Positions 50,265-57,623 of a DNA stretch of 64,000 bases are shown piece after piece. A program made the translations under genes and the position numbers. The notes under the pieces were generated by a model. The model searched no databases, was not told the origin of the DNA, and worked only from the letters and a program-made list of their open reading frames with translations. Every line of letters begins with the position of its first letter. Position 1 is the first letter of the stretch. Origin of the DNA: Planctomycetota bacterium (GTDB lineage: Bacteria > Planctomycetota > J058 > JAJDCP01); assembly GCA_029260765.1 (NCBI GenBank), contig JAJDCP010000124.1, positions 1 to 64,000 on the forward strand, in the 5' to 3' direction.

Positions 50265-51350
50265 TTATTCGGGCGCACACAGCTCGACGAGATCGCGTCC
50301 CAGCTTGCCGAGAGAGAGCCCCTCGGTGTTGCTCATGATCGCGATCACCGTGCCGCTCTTGGGGTCGATGGTCAGGTAGGTCGAGGTCTTCTGCTGCGCG
50401 CCCGAGTGACCGACCAGCAAGCGGGGCCGCTTCGAGATGCTGAAGCCCAGGCCATAGCCGGTGCGCGTGCCATCGGCGGTGGCCTGGCGGGTCCACACCA
50501 GGTCGCGCGTCTCGCGCGCAAGCAGCGCACCAGACAGCATGCCCAGCCCGAAGCGGGCCAGGTCTTCGACGTTCGAGAGGAAGCCGCCCCCGGGGAGCTT
50601 CCAGCTGACATCATTGTCCCCCGAACGGATCCGGCGGCGCGCCAGATTGTAGCGGTAGCCCACGGCGCGTTCAGGCAGCTCGAGCCACTGGTAGTCGGGC
50701 TCCAGGCTGTCCATCCCCAGCACATCGGCGATACGCTCTTGAACCTGGCTGGCGTAGGGCTGCTCGCCCGCGCGTTGCACGACCGCGCCGAGCAGGATGT
50801 AGCCATGGGTCGTGTAGCTGTAGGCCGTGCCGGGTTCGTGGACCAACGGCGATTCCTTGAAAGTGTCGAGGGCGACGACCATGTCTTCGAAGGGATGCGC
50901 GCTCTCGTACTCGACCTCGCTACGGATCACCGGCCCATTGCTGTAATGGACGATGCCGCCCTGGTGGCACAAGAGCTGCCGGGCCGAGATCGGGAACGGC
51001 TTGGCGGGGAACTCTGGCAGGTAGCTACAGACGTCGGCGTCGAGGTCGAGCAGCTCCGCTTCCCAGAGCTGCAGCGCCACGACCGCCGTCAGGGGCTTGG
51101 AGATCGACGCCCAACGAAAACGCGTGGCTGGCGTGACGGGCAGCTCGTTCTCGCGGTCCGCCCAGCCGTAGCAGCCGGTGTAGGCCAACGCGCCGTTTTG
51201 CGCCACGCACACGGCCATACCGACGATCTCCTGCTCCTCGATAGCTCGCGCGACCCGCGCGTCAACTGCGGCCTGCAGCTCGGCGGCGAGCTCCTGCCCC
51301 AGGGCGGTGGTCACGAGCAGCGTGCACAGGGCGAGACAAGGGATGCGCAT
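50265..51350 (-). CDS. Secreted beta-lactamase-family serine hydrolase (361 aa)
   Basis: Signal peptide about 1-18. SISK (SxxK) at about 71-74, YTT (YxN variant) at about 171-173 and HSGA (HxG variant) near the end give the serine beta-lactamase/esterase fold. It is a different gene from the one at 7216, with similar order of motifs but shorter. Substrate unknown. ATG 51350 follows GGAGG; the longer frame to 51455 lacks a better start. Precedes the transglutaminase-like gene by a 47-base gap on the opposite orientation of reading (same minus strand, upstream). Confidence 0.85.
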   Translation of the reverse strand: MRIPCLALCTLLVTTALGQELAAELQAAVDARVARAIEEQEIVGMAVCVAQNGALAYTGCYGWADRENELPVTPATRFRWASISKPLTAVVALQLWEAELLDLDADVCSYLPEFPAKPFPISARQLLCHQGGIVHYSNGPVIRSEVEYESAHPFEDMVVALDTFKESPLVHEPGTAYSYTTHGYILLGAVVQRAGEQPYASQVQERIADVLGMDSLEPDYQWLELPERAVGYRYNLARRRIRSGDNDVSWKLPGGGFLSNVEDLARFGLGMLSGALLARETRDLVWTRQATADGTRTGYGLGFSISKRPRLLVGHSGAQQKTSTYLTIDPKSGTVIAIMSNTEGLSLGKLGRDLVELCAPE

Positions 51351-51496
51351 AGCGAGACGACCTCCAGAGTCCTGGCATGCTGTCAGTGTAACGACCTGCG
51401 CCATCTGTTGAAAGAGCGCCACAACCGGCCGGGCTCGCGACCCTATTGCTTGCAAGCTCTCCGGGCAACGTGTACCTTTGCGCCAAGGGAGAGTTG

Positions 51497-52024
51497 ATGG
51501 ACAGCGAGCGGCGCAAACGCATCTTCAAGATGGTGAGGGATGCCCGAGTCCTCAGCGATGCCACGCTCGAAAGCCTGCGCGGTGAAATCAAAACACGAGA
51601 CGCCGCGGGCGAGGAATTCAGGGTCGAAGAGCTGATGGTCGAGCTGGGCATGCTCTCGAAGTACCAGGTGCAGGCCTTCATGGCGAATGAGACCTACTAC
51701 CAGGTACGGGCCGAGGACAAATACTACGGGCGGATCGCGGTCAAGAACAGGATGGTCGACGCAGGTGACCTCGAACGGTACCGCAAGCAGCAGAAACGCG
51801 TGTTCCTCAAGGAGGACCGGGTCGTGCGTCTCAGCCACATGTTTTTGCAAAACGGCCTATTGACGCCGGCTGAGAATGCGGCGATCTTGAAGGCGATCTA
51901 CAAACTGAAGCCCCAGTTCAGCCTCGTGCGTTCGTTTGTTGAAGAGGCCGCGCGGCTCGCCGGCTCGTCGCTGCCAAAGCACCGAAAGAGCCCTCCCTGC
52001 GAGGACCTTCCGGTCTCCAAATGA
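51497..52024 (+). CDS. Small protein with MshEN-like repeats (175 aa)
   Basis: Two or three segments follow the 'LGxLLxxxGLLTxxQxxxAL' pattern: 'VEELMVELGMLSKYQVQAF' (about 40-60), 'GRIAVKNRMVDAGDLERYRKQQ' (about 76-98) and 'LSHMFLQNGLLTPAENAAIL' (about 110-130). This is the pattern of the N-terminal MshEN / GspE_N domain that can bind cyclic di-GMP in other proteins, but here it stands alone without ATPase. ATG 51497 has GGGAGAG upstream. Followed 13 bases later by a small gene. Confidence 0.65.
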   Translation: MDSERRKRIFKMVRDARVLSDATLESLRGEIKTRDAAGEEFRVEELMVELGMLSKYQVQAFMANETYYQVRAEDKYYGRIAVKNRMVDAGDLERYRKQQKRVFLKEDRVVRLSHMFLQNGLLTPAENAAILKAIYKLKPQFSLVRSFVEEAARLAGSSLPKHRKSPPCEDLPVSK

Positions 52025-52037
52025 GAGGTAGACTCCA

Positions 52038-52376
52038 GTGGAGTGGGATTACGAGACCTTTGTGGGAAACTTCAGCTTTGAAGGCGGCCAGTTCTATATC
52101 TGGGCGAGCAACCAGTGGTTCCCCCTCAAAGACATGCTGATCCACTACGGCAAGCAGGGTTATGAGCTGATCAGCACCGACTACGATCACGCTGAGAGCC
52201 GGCTTGTCTACATCTTCAAGCGCCACGTGGGAGGCGCACCTTCCGTCGGGGGGCTGCCCGCGTCCGCCGCGGCGGCTCCACCGGCGGGAGCGCCGCCAGA
52301 GGCCGACGATGGCAGCAGCGGCCGCAGACGGCGCTCACCGCGTGACCTCGAGAAGTTGTTGCGCGAGATGAAGTAG
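52038..52376 (+). CDS. Small DUF4177-like protein (112 aa)
   Basis: GTG 52038 with GAGAGGTAG upstream. Residues 1-65 have 'WFPLKDMLIHYGKQGYELISTDYDHAESRLVYIFKR', the pattern of DUF4177-type domains (aromatic strand, 'GWELVS', '.YIFKR'). The rest is an Ala/Pro/Gly-rich tail and a basic end. Function unknown. Ends before a perfect hairpin (52401-52425) that probably terminates its transcript together with the MshEN-like gene. Confidence 0.7.
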   Translation: MEWDYETFVGNFSFEGGQFYIWASNQWFPLKDMLIHYGKQGYELISTDYDHAESRLVYIFKRHVGGAPSVGGLPASAAAAPPAGAPPEADDGSSGRRRRSPRDLEKLLREMK

Positions 52377-52400
52377 CCGGGCTCGACGTGCTGCCGCTCC

Positions 52401-52425
52401 GAACGCGCCGCACTGCGGCGCGTTC
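52401..52425 (+). terminator. Perfect hairpin, 11-base stem
   Basis: GAACGCGCCGC (52401-52411), ACT loop, and its exact complement (52415-52425) follow the small gene by 24 bases. No T-run follows, so it is a terminator-like hairpin rather than a classical intrinsic terminator. Confidence 0.6.
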
Positions 52426-52466
52426 TGCATGCCGGGACACGCGGAGAGCGGAGAGGATCGTTGGCC

Positions 52467-55400
52467 ATGGACCCAGCCCAGAACGAGGCGAAGCAAGAGG
52501 ACAGTGACAGCGCCTCCCAGCGCCCTGCCACGGACCCTTCCAGCGGCCACAGCAGCAGCTTCTACGAAGGCGACACGCTGCCCGCCGAAGCGGCTCCCGG
52601 CGTCCCCACCCCGCTACCCGGCCGCGCAATTCCACCCCGAATCGGCCCCTATCTAGTCGAGGGTGAGCTGGGCTCTGGGGGCATGGGCACGGTCTACCGC
52701 GCCCGCAAGCCCGGCGAGCAGGCCGTGGCGGTCAAGCTGATCCGCAGCGGTCTCCACCAGCCAGGCAGCCTGCGGGCACGTTTCGAACGCGAGGCCCGTA
52801 CCCTGGCGCGGCTCGAGCATGCGGGCATCGTGCCGGTGCTCGACGTCGGCACGCATGAGGGCCGTCCCTATCTGGTGATGCCGCTGATCGAAGGGCGCAG
52901 CCTGCGGGTCGCGCTGCGGGAAGACGGTCCGAGGCCCCCACGCGAGGCCGCGCAGCTCTTGCGCAAACTGGTCGCCGCGCTCGAGCATGCCCACGACCTG
53001 GGCGTGATCCACCGCGACATCAAGCCGGACAACATCCTGCTGCAGCGCGCCGACGCCCAACCGCTATTGCTCGATTTCGGGCTGGCCAAGGACGCGACGG
53101 ATACGACCCTGACGCGCAGTGGTGCCGTGCTGGGGACACCATCCTACATGGCCCCCGAGCAGGTGCGCGGCGACTCCCACGGAGTCGACGAGCGCACCGA
53201 CGTCTACAGCCTGGGGGTGGTCCTCTACGAATTGCTGACGGGCGCCCGTCCCTTCCAGGGCTCGAGCCGCAACGAGGTCTACGAGCGCATCCTGGCAGGT
53301 TCGTTTCCCGAGCCTCGTGCCCTCAATCCGGAGATCGACGCCAACCTCGCGGCCATCTGCCGGCGGGCGATGGCCGCCGAGCCTGCGGACCGCTATGTCG
53401 ACATGCGCGCGCTGCGGGCCGACCTCGACCACTACCTGATGGGCGGCGCGGTGGCCGTCCGGCAGGCGTGGAGTCCTCGCCGTTGGAGCCGTAGCCGGCG
53501 GCTGATGCTCGGCTTGCTGCTGCTGGCCAGTGTGCTGGTGTTGCTGCTCACCTGGCGCGAGTCACGGCTGCGCGCCCTGCAGACCCAGGCGGCCCGGCTC
53601 GATTCCGGCTGGGCGGCCTTGAGCGCCGGCAGGCAGGACGCGGCTGCGGCGACGCTGCTTCTGCTGCGAGAGCTGGGACATCGTCCCGCCCAGGAAGCGC
53701 TGGCAGGCCAACTCGAGCTCGAGAGGGCGTGGAGGGCGCTGCAGCGCCAGGACAGCGTCGCCGTGCGTAGCCAGGCGGCCCGGTTGCAAGGGGCGCATCC
53801 CGCCAAAGAGGTGTTGACCGCCTGGCTGGAGGCCCAGCAAAGGGGAGTCGACCGCGCGCTGTTGCAGGCCGCCAGCGAGCAGGCCGAATCGCTGCTGGTC
53901 GTTTTGCCCGCCCAGCTGGAGCAGGCCGCGGAATGGCATTGGTCGGCCCGCAACACCACAGACAAGGAGCGCGCCGAAATCTGGCGGCAGGCGCAGCAGG
54001 AGGCCTGGGCGCCCGCCGTCGAGGCGGCCCTGGGCGCGAGCGAGCGTCTCCGCCTGCTGGCAGCGCTGGAGCCGGACAAGAGCCCCCGACGTGGCCGAGC
54101 GGACAGCCTGGCGCTGGGTCTGGACCATCTGCTCTGGCTGCACGCGAACCGGCTCGACCTGCCCGAGCAGCACGCCTGGCGGCGACGTCTTGAGGCGCGG
54201 ACTCCCCACGGCTGGCAGGCGCCGGGATGGGGGCGCGCAGCGGTGAGGATCGAGGCCGATCCTGGCGTGGAGAGCTATCTCTTCCGCTACCGCTTTATGG
54301 CGGGAATCGGTCCAGTGGCTTTTCCCTGCGACGCCGATGGGCAGTGGATCTACGCGCCGGAGAGCACGTTGCACGTGCCCAAAGTCGCACCCGAACGCCT
54401 GCGCCAACAGCAACGGCAGCGCATCGAGGCTGCGGAACAAGCGGTGGCTCGGCAAGAGCTCGAGGATGCCCGCGAGATCTTGCGGAGAACCTGTGAGAAT
54501 GCGCGCGGCTACGACGATCCGTTCAGCCAGACCACCCTGCATCGAGCACTCCTGCGGCTGCTTGAGCTTGAAGAGTGCCCGAGCCGCGAGGTTCCAGAGT
54601 TCCAGAGCTACTGGGGGATTGTGGTCACAGTCACGCGGGATGAGCCCGGTAGCCGAGAGCCGCTCGGCATCTTGACCCGCATCGACGGTGAACCCTTTCT
54701 CGGCGGAGCCGAAGCGATCAACGCCACTCCGCTGCTCGAGGGCCAGCTGCTCGGCGTGCGGCTCTGGAATGGCGGCGTCGCGGACGTCCCGATAGGCGCG
54801 GGAATCAACCTGTCCGAGCAGTACGCACCCGGCTACCAGGAGCGCCGCAGCCCCTTCCTGGACCCCAGCCTGTTACCCGAGTGCAGGGTGCTCGCGCCGG
54901 ATCTGAGCCTCGTTCCGGGCTACTATTTGCTGCTGACAACGTTGGCTGGTTTCGACCACCAATCGATCTCGTTCATCGCAACGGCAGAGGACACCCTGCG
55001 GCTTCGTTTGCTGGAGACGCAGTTCACCGCCTTGCCTCGCGGCTTTACCTGGATTCCCCCGACGCGCAGACTGCCGACAGACGTCGTGCCAGAGACCGCG
55101 GTGCCCGCCATCTGGCCGGCGGCCAGTCCCACGCAGCCAGGCTTTGCCATCGCGCGCTCCCCGCTCGACAGCCATCAGTACCGCGACTTTCTGGCCTTCA
55201 GCGGCCTCGAAGATGATTCCCTCAAAGTCTACGGCTGCAATCACGACGGCGAGGAGCACTATCCCATCAGCGCGGAACACGAGTCCTGGTTCCGGGTCTG
55301 CTTCATCGGCGAGAAGGCCGTGCGGAGCTACTGCGCCTGGCTGGATCAGCGTTTCGTTGGCTTCCACTTTCGCCAGGCGACTGCGGACGAGGTGCGGTTG

Positions 55401-55568
55401 GCTATCTACGGCCCCGCGGGTTGCCGCAATGCCCTGCACAAGACCCCGTTCGGGCTCGACCTGCATCCTGGCACGACCAAACTGGCCGGCATCGACCATG
55501 GCGGCTACCTCGAGCGCAACGAGCTCTCTCTCGGCTACGTCTGGCTGGTGGCCGAGCCCCGGGAATGA
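52467..55568 (+). CDS. Membrane Ser/Thr kinase with formylglycine-enzyme-like C-terminus (1033 aa)
   Basis: Kinase domain at about 60-330 with GSGGMGTVY, VAVKLI, HRDIKPDN, DFGLAK and 'APEQV'. One membrane helix at about 345-363, then a long Gln/Glu/Ala-rich helical region (about 365-700). The C-terminal part (about 880-1030) has 'FAIARSPLDSHQYRDFLAFSG', 'EKAVRSYCAWLD' and 'FHFRQATADE', similar to the FGE/sulfatase-modifying-factor fold, where related domains act as ligand sensors. ATG 52467 with GAGAGG upstream; TTG 52461 is close by. A hairpin precedes the gene. Confidence 0.9.
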   Translation: MDPAQNEAKQEDSDSASQRPATDPSSGHSSSFYEGDTLPAEAAPGVPTPLPGRAIPPRIGPYLVEGELGSGGMGTVYRARKPGEQAVAVKLIRSGLHQPGSLRARFEREARTLARLEHAGIVPVLDVGTHEGRPYLVMPLIEGRSLRVALREDGPRPPREAAQLLRKLVAALEHAHDLGVIHRDIKPDNILLQRADAQPLLLDFGLAKDATDTTLTRSGAVLGTPSYMAPEQVRGDSHGVDERTDVYSLGVVLYELLTGARPFQGSSRNEVYERILAGSFPEPRALNPEIDANLAAICRRAMAAEPADRYVDMRALRADLDHYLMGGAVAVRQAWSPRRWSRSRRLMLGLLLLASVLVLLLTWRESRLRALQTQAARLDSGWAALSAGRQDAAAATLLLLRELGHRPAQEALAGQLELERAWRALQRQDSVAVRSQAARLQGAHPAKEVLTAWLEAQQRGVDRALLQAASEQAESLLVVLPAQLEQAAEWHWSARNTTDKERAEIWRQAQQEAWAPAVEAALGASERLRLLAALEPDKSPRRGRADSLALGLDHLLWLHANRLDLPEQHAWRRRLEARTPHGWQAPGWGRAAVRIEADPGVESYLFRYRFMAGIGPVAFPCDADGQWIYAPESTLHVPKVAPERLRQQQRQRIEAAEQAVARQELEDAREILRRTCENARGYDDPFSQTTLHRALLRLLELEECPSREVPEFQSYWGIVVTVTRDEPGSREPLGILTRIDGEPFLGGAEAINATPLLEGQLLGVRLWNGGVADVPIGAGINLSEQYAPGYQERRSPFLDPSLLPECRVLAPDLSLVPGYYLLLTTLAGFDHQSISFIATAEDTLRLRLLETQFTALPRGFTWIPPTRRLPTDVVPETAVPAIWPAASPTQPGFAIARSPLDSHQYRDFLAFSGLEDDSLKVYGCNHDGEEHYPISAEHESWFRVCFIGEKAVRSYCAWLDQRFVGFHFRQATADEVRLAIYGPAGCRNALHKTPFGLDLHPGTTKLAGIDHGGYLERNELSLGYVWLVAEPRE

Positions 55569-55620
55569 GGCGCGGGAGGCGGCATCGGGAAGAGGCCGTG
55601 CACAGATGCGATTTTTCTGG

Positions 55621-55648
55621 TTGACTTGGACGACAGGTCGGCTACGAT
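55621..55648 (+). promoter_or_regulatory. Sigma70-like promoter for the tRNA genes
   Basis: TTGACT (55621-55626), a 16-base spacer and TACGAT (55643-55648). The 5' end of tRNA-His lies 27 bases after the -10 box, a normal leader for a tRNA transcript. Confidence 0.6.
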
Positions 55649-55674
55649 TCTGTCGTGCCAGAAACGGCCAACAC

Positions 55675-55749
55675 GGTGGGTATAGCTCAGCTGGTTAGAG
55701 CGCCAGTTTGTGGCACTGGAGGCCGAGGGTTCGATTCCCTCTATCCACC
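55675..55749 (+). tRNA. tRNA-His (anticodon GTG)
   Basis: Complete cloverleaf: acceptor GTGGGTA with 3' TATCCAC, D arm GCTC...GAGC, anticodon stem CCAGT/ACTGG around loop TTGTGGC (anticodon GTG), and T arm with TTCGATT. A G at position -1 faces C73, the identity feature of tRNA-His. No CCA is encoded. Confidence 0.95.
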
Positions 55750-55789
55750 CTTTGTTTTTGACCGGTCCGTCATCCGCTTCGCAGGTCCT

Positions 55790-55863
55790 GCGCCTGTAGC
55801 TCAATTGGATAGAGCATCAGACTTCGGATCTGAGGGTTGGGGGTTCGAGCCCCTCCAGGCGTG
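55790..55863 (+). tRNA. tRNA-Arg (anticodon TCG)
   Basis: Acceptor GCGCCTG pairs with CAGGCGT (G-T at the first pair). The anticodon stem TCAGA/TCTGA encloses CTTCGGA, giving TCG (reads CGA). T arm GGGGG/CCCTC with TTCGAGC. No CCA. A tyrosine recombinase gene starts its 3' end 60 bases downstream, so this tRNA is the likely attachment site of an integrated element. Confidence 0.95.
55856..55863 (+). other. Probable attL core at tRNA-Arg 3' end
   Basis: Tyrosine recombinases next to tRNA 3' ends normally recombine within the 3' part of that gene. The exact core and its partner repeat (attR) lie beyond the right edge of the window, so only the position is inferred. Confidence 0.4.
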
Positions 55864-55890
55864 TAGGTTTCTCGGGAAATGGCAGCTGCA

Positions 55891-55935
55891 GGGGTAGCCA
55901 AAAGGGCATCCAACTGGATGCGTTTAGGCTACCCC
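55891..55935. terminator. Nested hairpin between tRNA-Arg and recombinase gene
   Basis: Outer arms GGGGTAGCC (55891-55899) and GGCTACCCC (55927-55935) and inner arms GCATCCA (55906-55912) and TGGATGC (55915-55921) fold into a two-step hairpin. It covers the recombinase stop codon, so it probably terminates that minus-strand message; it may also serve the plus-strand tRNA message. Confidence 0.5.
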
Positions 55936-57273
55936 GGCATCATCCTGGGCTTCAGCTTCGGCCAGGTCCTGTTCGGCGCGATCCAGCACCGCCCGAACGG
56001 CAATTGCGGTCGCTCGCGGATCGAAGGCATCCATGTCGGTGTAGTGGCGAGCACCCGTTCCCCTGATGGACCGGATGATGCTCAGGGTCTCGGCGTCTCC
56101 GGACGCATGCCCGAGCTGGACGTCGATCGCTTCGCTGGCAACGTCGCGCGCCCTGGCCCACGTTCGGTGGGTCCGCTTGAAGCAATGCACGTCGATGCCG
56201 AGCATGCGGCGGCTCCAATCCTCCCCGAAGTCTTCGACGATCTCCAAGGCCAGGCTGTCCTTTGGGAGCGGCGGGGGTCTGTTGCGCCCATGATGGATCG
56301 GCGCAATCAGCCTGCGGAACGCAGCGTAGAGGGTGGCAAGCTCGGTGCCGGGAACGAGCTCGGCCAGCACGCCCATGCCGAAAGCACCGCGCCAGTCGTC
56401 GAGCACCCGGTCAGGGCTCAACCGCTTGCCTGTTACGGTCAGCAGCAGCGGCTCGTTGCGGCCGCGGCCTTCGATGCTCTCCTCGATCTCGCTGGCAGTC
56501 GTGTCGTCGAGCGCGCCAGCACCGCGCCGCTTGTTCTTCGGGCCCTTGCCGAAGTCGATCCGCCGTTGCCTGGGCCGGTAGTGGCGCACGTCGCGCTCGC
56601 ATAGCGATAGGATGCGAGGGCCCGTTACGAGCAGCACCCGCCAGAGCAGCGACAAGTCGCGCGGGCGATCTCTCAGCTGTGCCAGGGCGCGTTCACCCCA
56701 CAAGGCCATGGCCACTTCGTCCGGGCGGAACGCGCGCCGGGGCACGCGCACCCGCTCATACTGGATCGGTCGCCAGTTGGCGAGCGGATCGTACTCGAGC
56801 AACCGGCTGTCCTCGGCTAGCCACTTCGCAAACTGCCGTAGCGGATCCTGGTACAGGCGTCGGGTGGACACATCAGACAGCTTCAGGCGTTGGATGCGCT
56901 GGTTGAGCTTCCCGATGTCCAGCAGATCCCCCGTGGTTCTCAGCTCGAGCTGCTCCAGCGCTCTGTGGATCTGGGAACGGCGTTGCTGCAGCCAGCGAGG
57001 TGATAGGCGCTGCGCGAGGACCTCGAGCCACTGTTCAGCGAGCGGCAGCAGGTCCGATTGCCAGGCGCTGTAGTCAGGGAGCCCGGCACGCTTGCGCTCT
57101 AGCTCCTCCTGCCATGCCGCGACGATGCGCCCGGCGATCGCAGGATCTTTGGTCCCCGTCGACCGGACCGGACGCTTCCCGGTCTGGGGGTCTGTGTACC
57201 GCCAGGCGATGAGCCCGTGCCGGTTCCACGTGCAGCCAGGCGGCAGGCTCTGCTTCCGCGATCTCCGCGCCAT
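55924..57273 (-). CDS. Tyrosine recombinase / integrase (449 aa)
   Basis: Phage-type integrase with an N-terminal arm-binding style start ('RHGLIAWRYTDPQTGKRPVRSTGTKDPAIA'), a core-binding region and a catalytic half. Catalytic residues visible: Arg (TGPRILSLCERDV), the HxxR-type 'HCFKRTHRTW', His of 'QLGHASGDAET' and Tyr in 'GARHYTDMDA'. Its end lies 60 bases from the 3' end of tRNA-Arg, the classic arrangement for site-specific integration. ATG 57271-57273 with AAAGG upstream. The N-terminal coding region overlaps the HTH gene by 175 bases. Confidence 0.9.
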   Translation of the reverse strand: MARRSRKQSLPPGCTWNRHGLIAWRYTDPQTGKRPVRSTGTKDPAIAGRIVAAWQEELERKRAGLPDYSAWQSDLLPLAEQWLEVLAQRLSPRWLQQRRSQIHRALEQLELRTTGDLLDIGKLNQRIQRLKLSDVSTRRLYQDPLRQFAKWLAEDSRLLEYDPLANWRPIQYERVRVPRRAFRPDEVAMALWGERALAQLRDRPRDLSLLWRVLLVTGPRILSLCERDVRHYRPRQRRIDFGKGPKNKRRGAGALDDTTASEIEESIEGRGRNEPLLLTVTGKRLSPDRVLDDWRGAFGMGVLAELVPGTELATLYAAFRRLIAPIHHGRNRPPPLPKDSLALEIVEDFGEDWSRRMLGIDVHCFKRTHRTWARARDVASEAIDVQLGHASGDAETLSIIRSIRGTGARHYTDMDAFDPRATAIAVRAVLDRAEQDLAEAEAQDDAGVA

Positions 57274-57500
57274 CCTTTCGCCCTCCCGGCCTTGCCACCT
57301 GCTCGAACCCAGTCTAGAAGATCGCTGCGCAGGAAGTGTAGCGTACCTGTCGGCGGGGGCACGTGCCGGGCAATCGCGGCCAGGCCGGTTTCGGGGTCTC
57401 TCAGCCAGCGTCGTATTGTGCTGGGGTCTTTCCCGAGCAGCGCTGCGGTTTCGGCTGCGGTGAGAAGCTCAGGTGTGGTGTGTTCCTGGGGGGGTGCCAT
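57099..57500 (-). CDS. Helix-turn-helix protein, excisionase/AlpA-like (133 aa)
   Basis: Residues about 9-65 are a MerR/excisionase-type DNA-binding domain ('ELLTAAETAALLGKDPSTIRRWL', then a wing 'GTLHFLRSDLLDWV'). The remaining half is a basic tail read out of frame over the start of the recombinase gene. Such proteins control excision or recombinase expression. ATG 57500. It may really stop earlier by frameshift or be truncated, since the tail composition (Gly/Arg/Ser) looks like a shadow of the other frame. Confidence 0.6.
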   Translation of the reverse strand: MAPPQEHTTPELLTAAETAALLGKDPSTIRRWLRDPETGLAAIARHVPPPTGTLHFLRSDLLDWVRAGGKAGRAKGWRGDRGSRACRLAARGTGTGSSPGGTQTPRPGSVRSGRRGPKILRSPGASSRHGRRS

Positions 57501-57504
57501 GGAT

Positions 57505-57623
57505 CTGTCTACAACACCCCCAATTCCGCATTGAAATCATTCATGGTCAACGACTTGCAGCTGTCCACAAACTGTCTACAGTGCGGCAACTATGTGTCTC
57601 CAAAACGCTCGAGCTGTCTACAA
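57505..57623. repeat. Four direct CTGTC[TC]ACA repeats
   Basis: CTGTCTACAA at 57505-57514, CTGTCCACAA at 57561-57570, CTGTCTACA at 57572-57580 and CTGTCTACAA at 57614-57623, all in one orientation. Spacings of 56, 11 and 42 bases. They lie upstream of the HTH/recombinase genes, where arm-type or regulator binding sites are expected; a weak likeness to DnaA boxes is noted. Confidence 0.6.
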
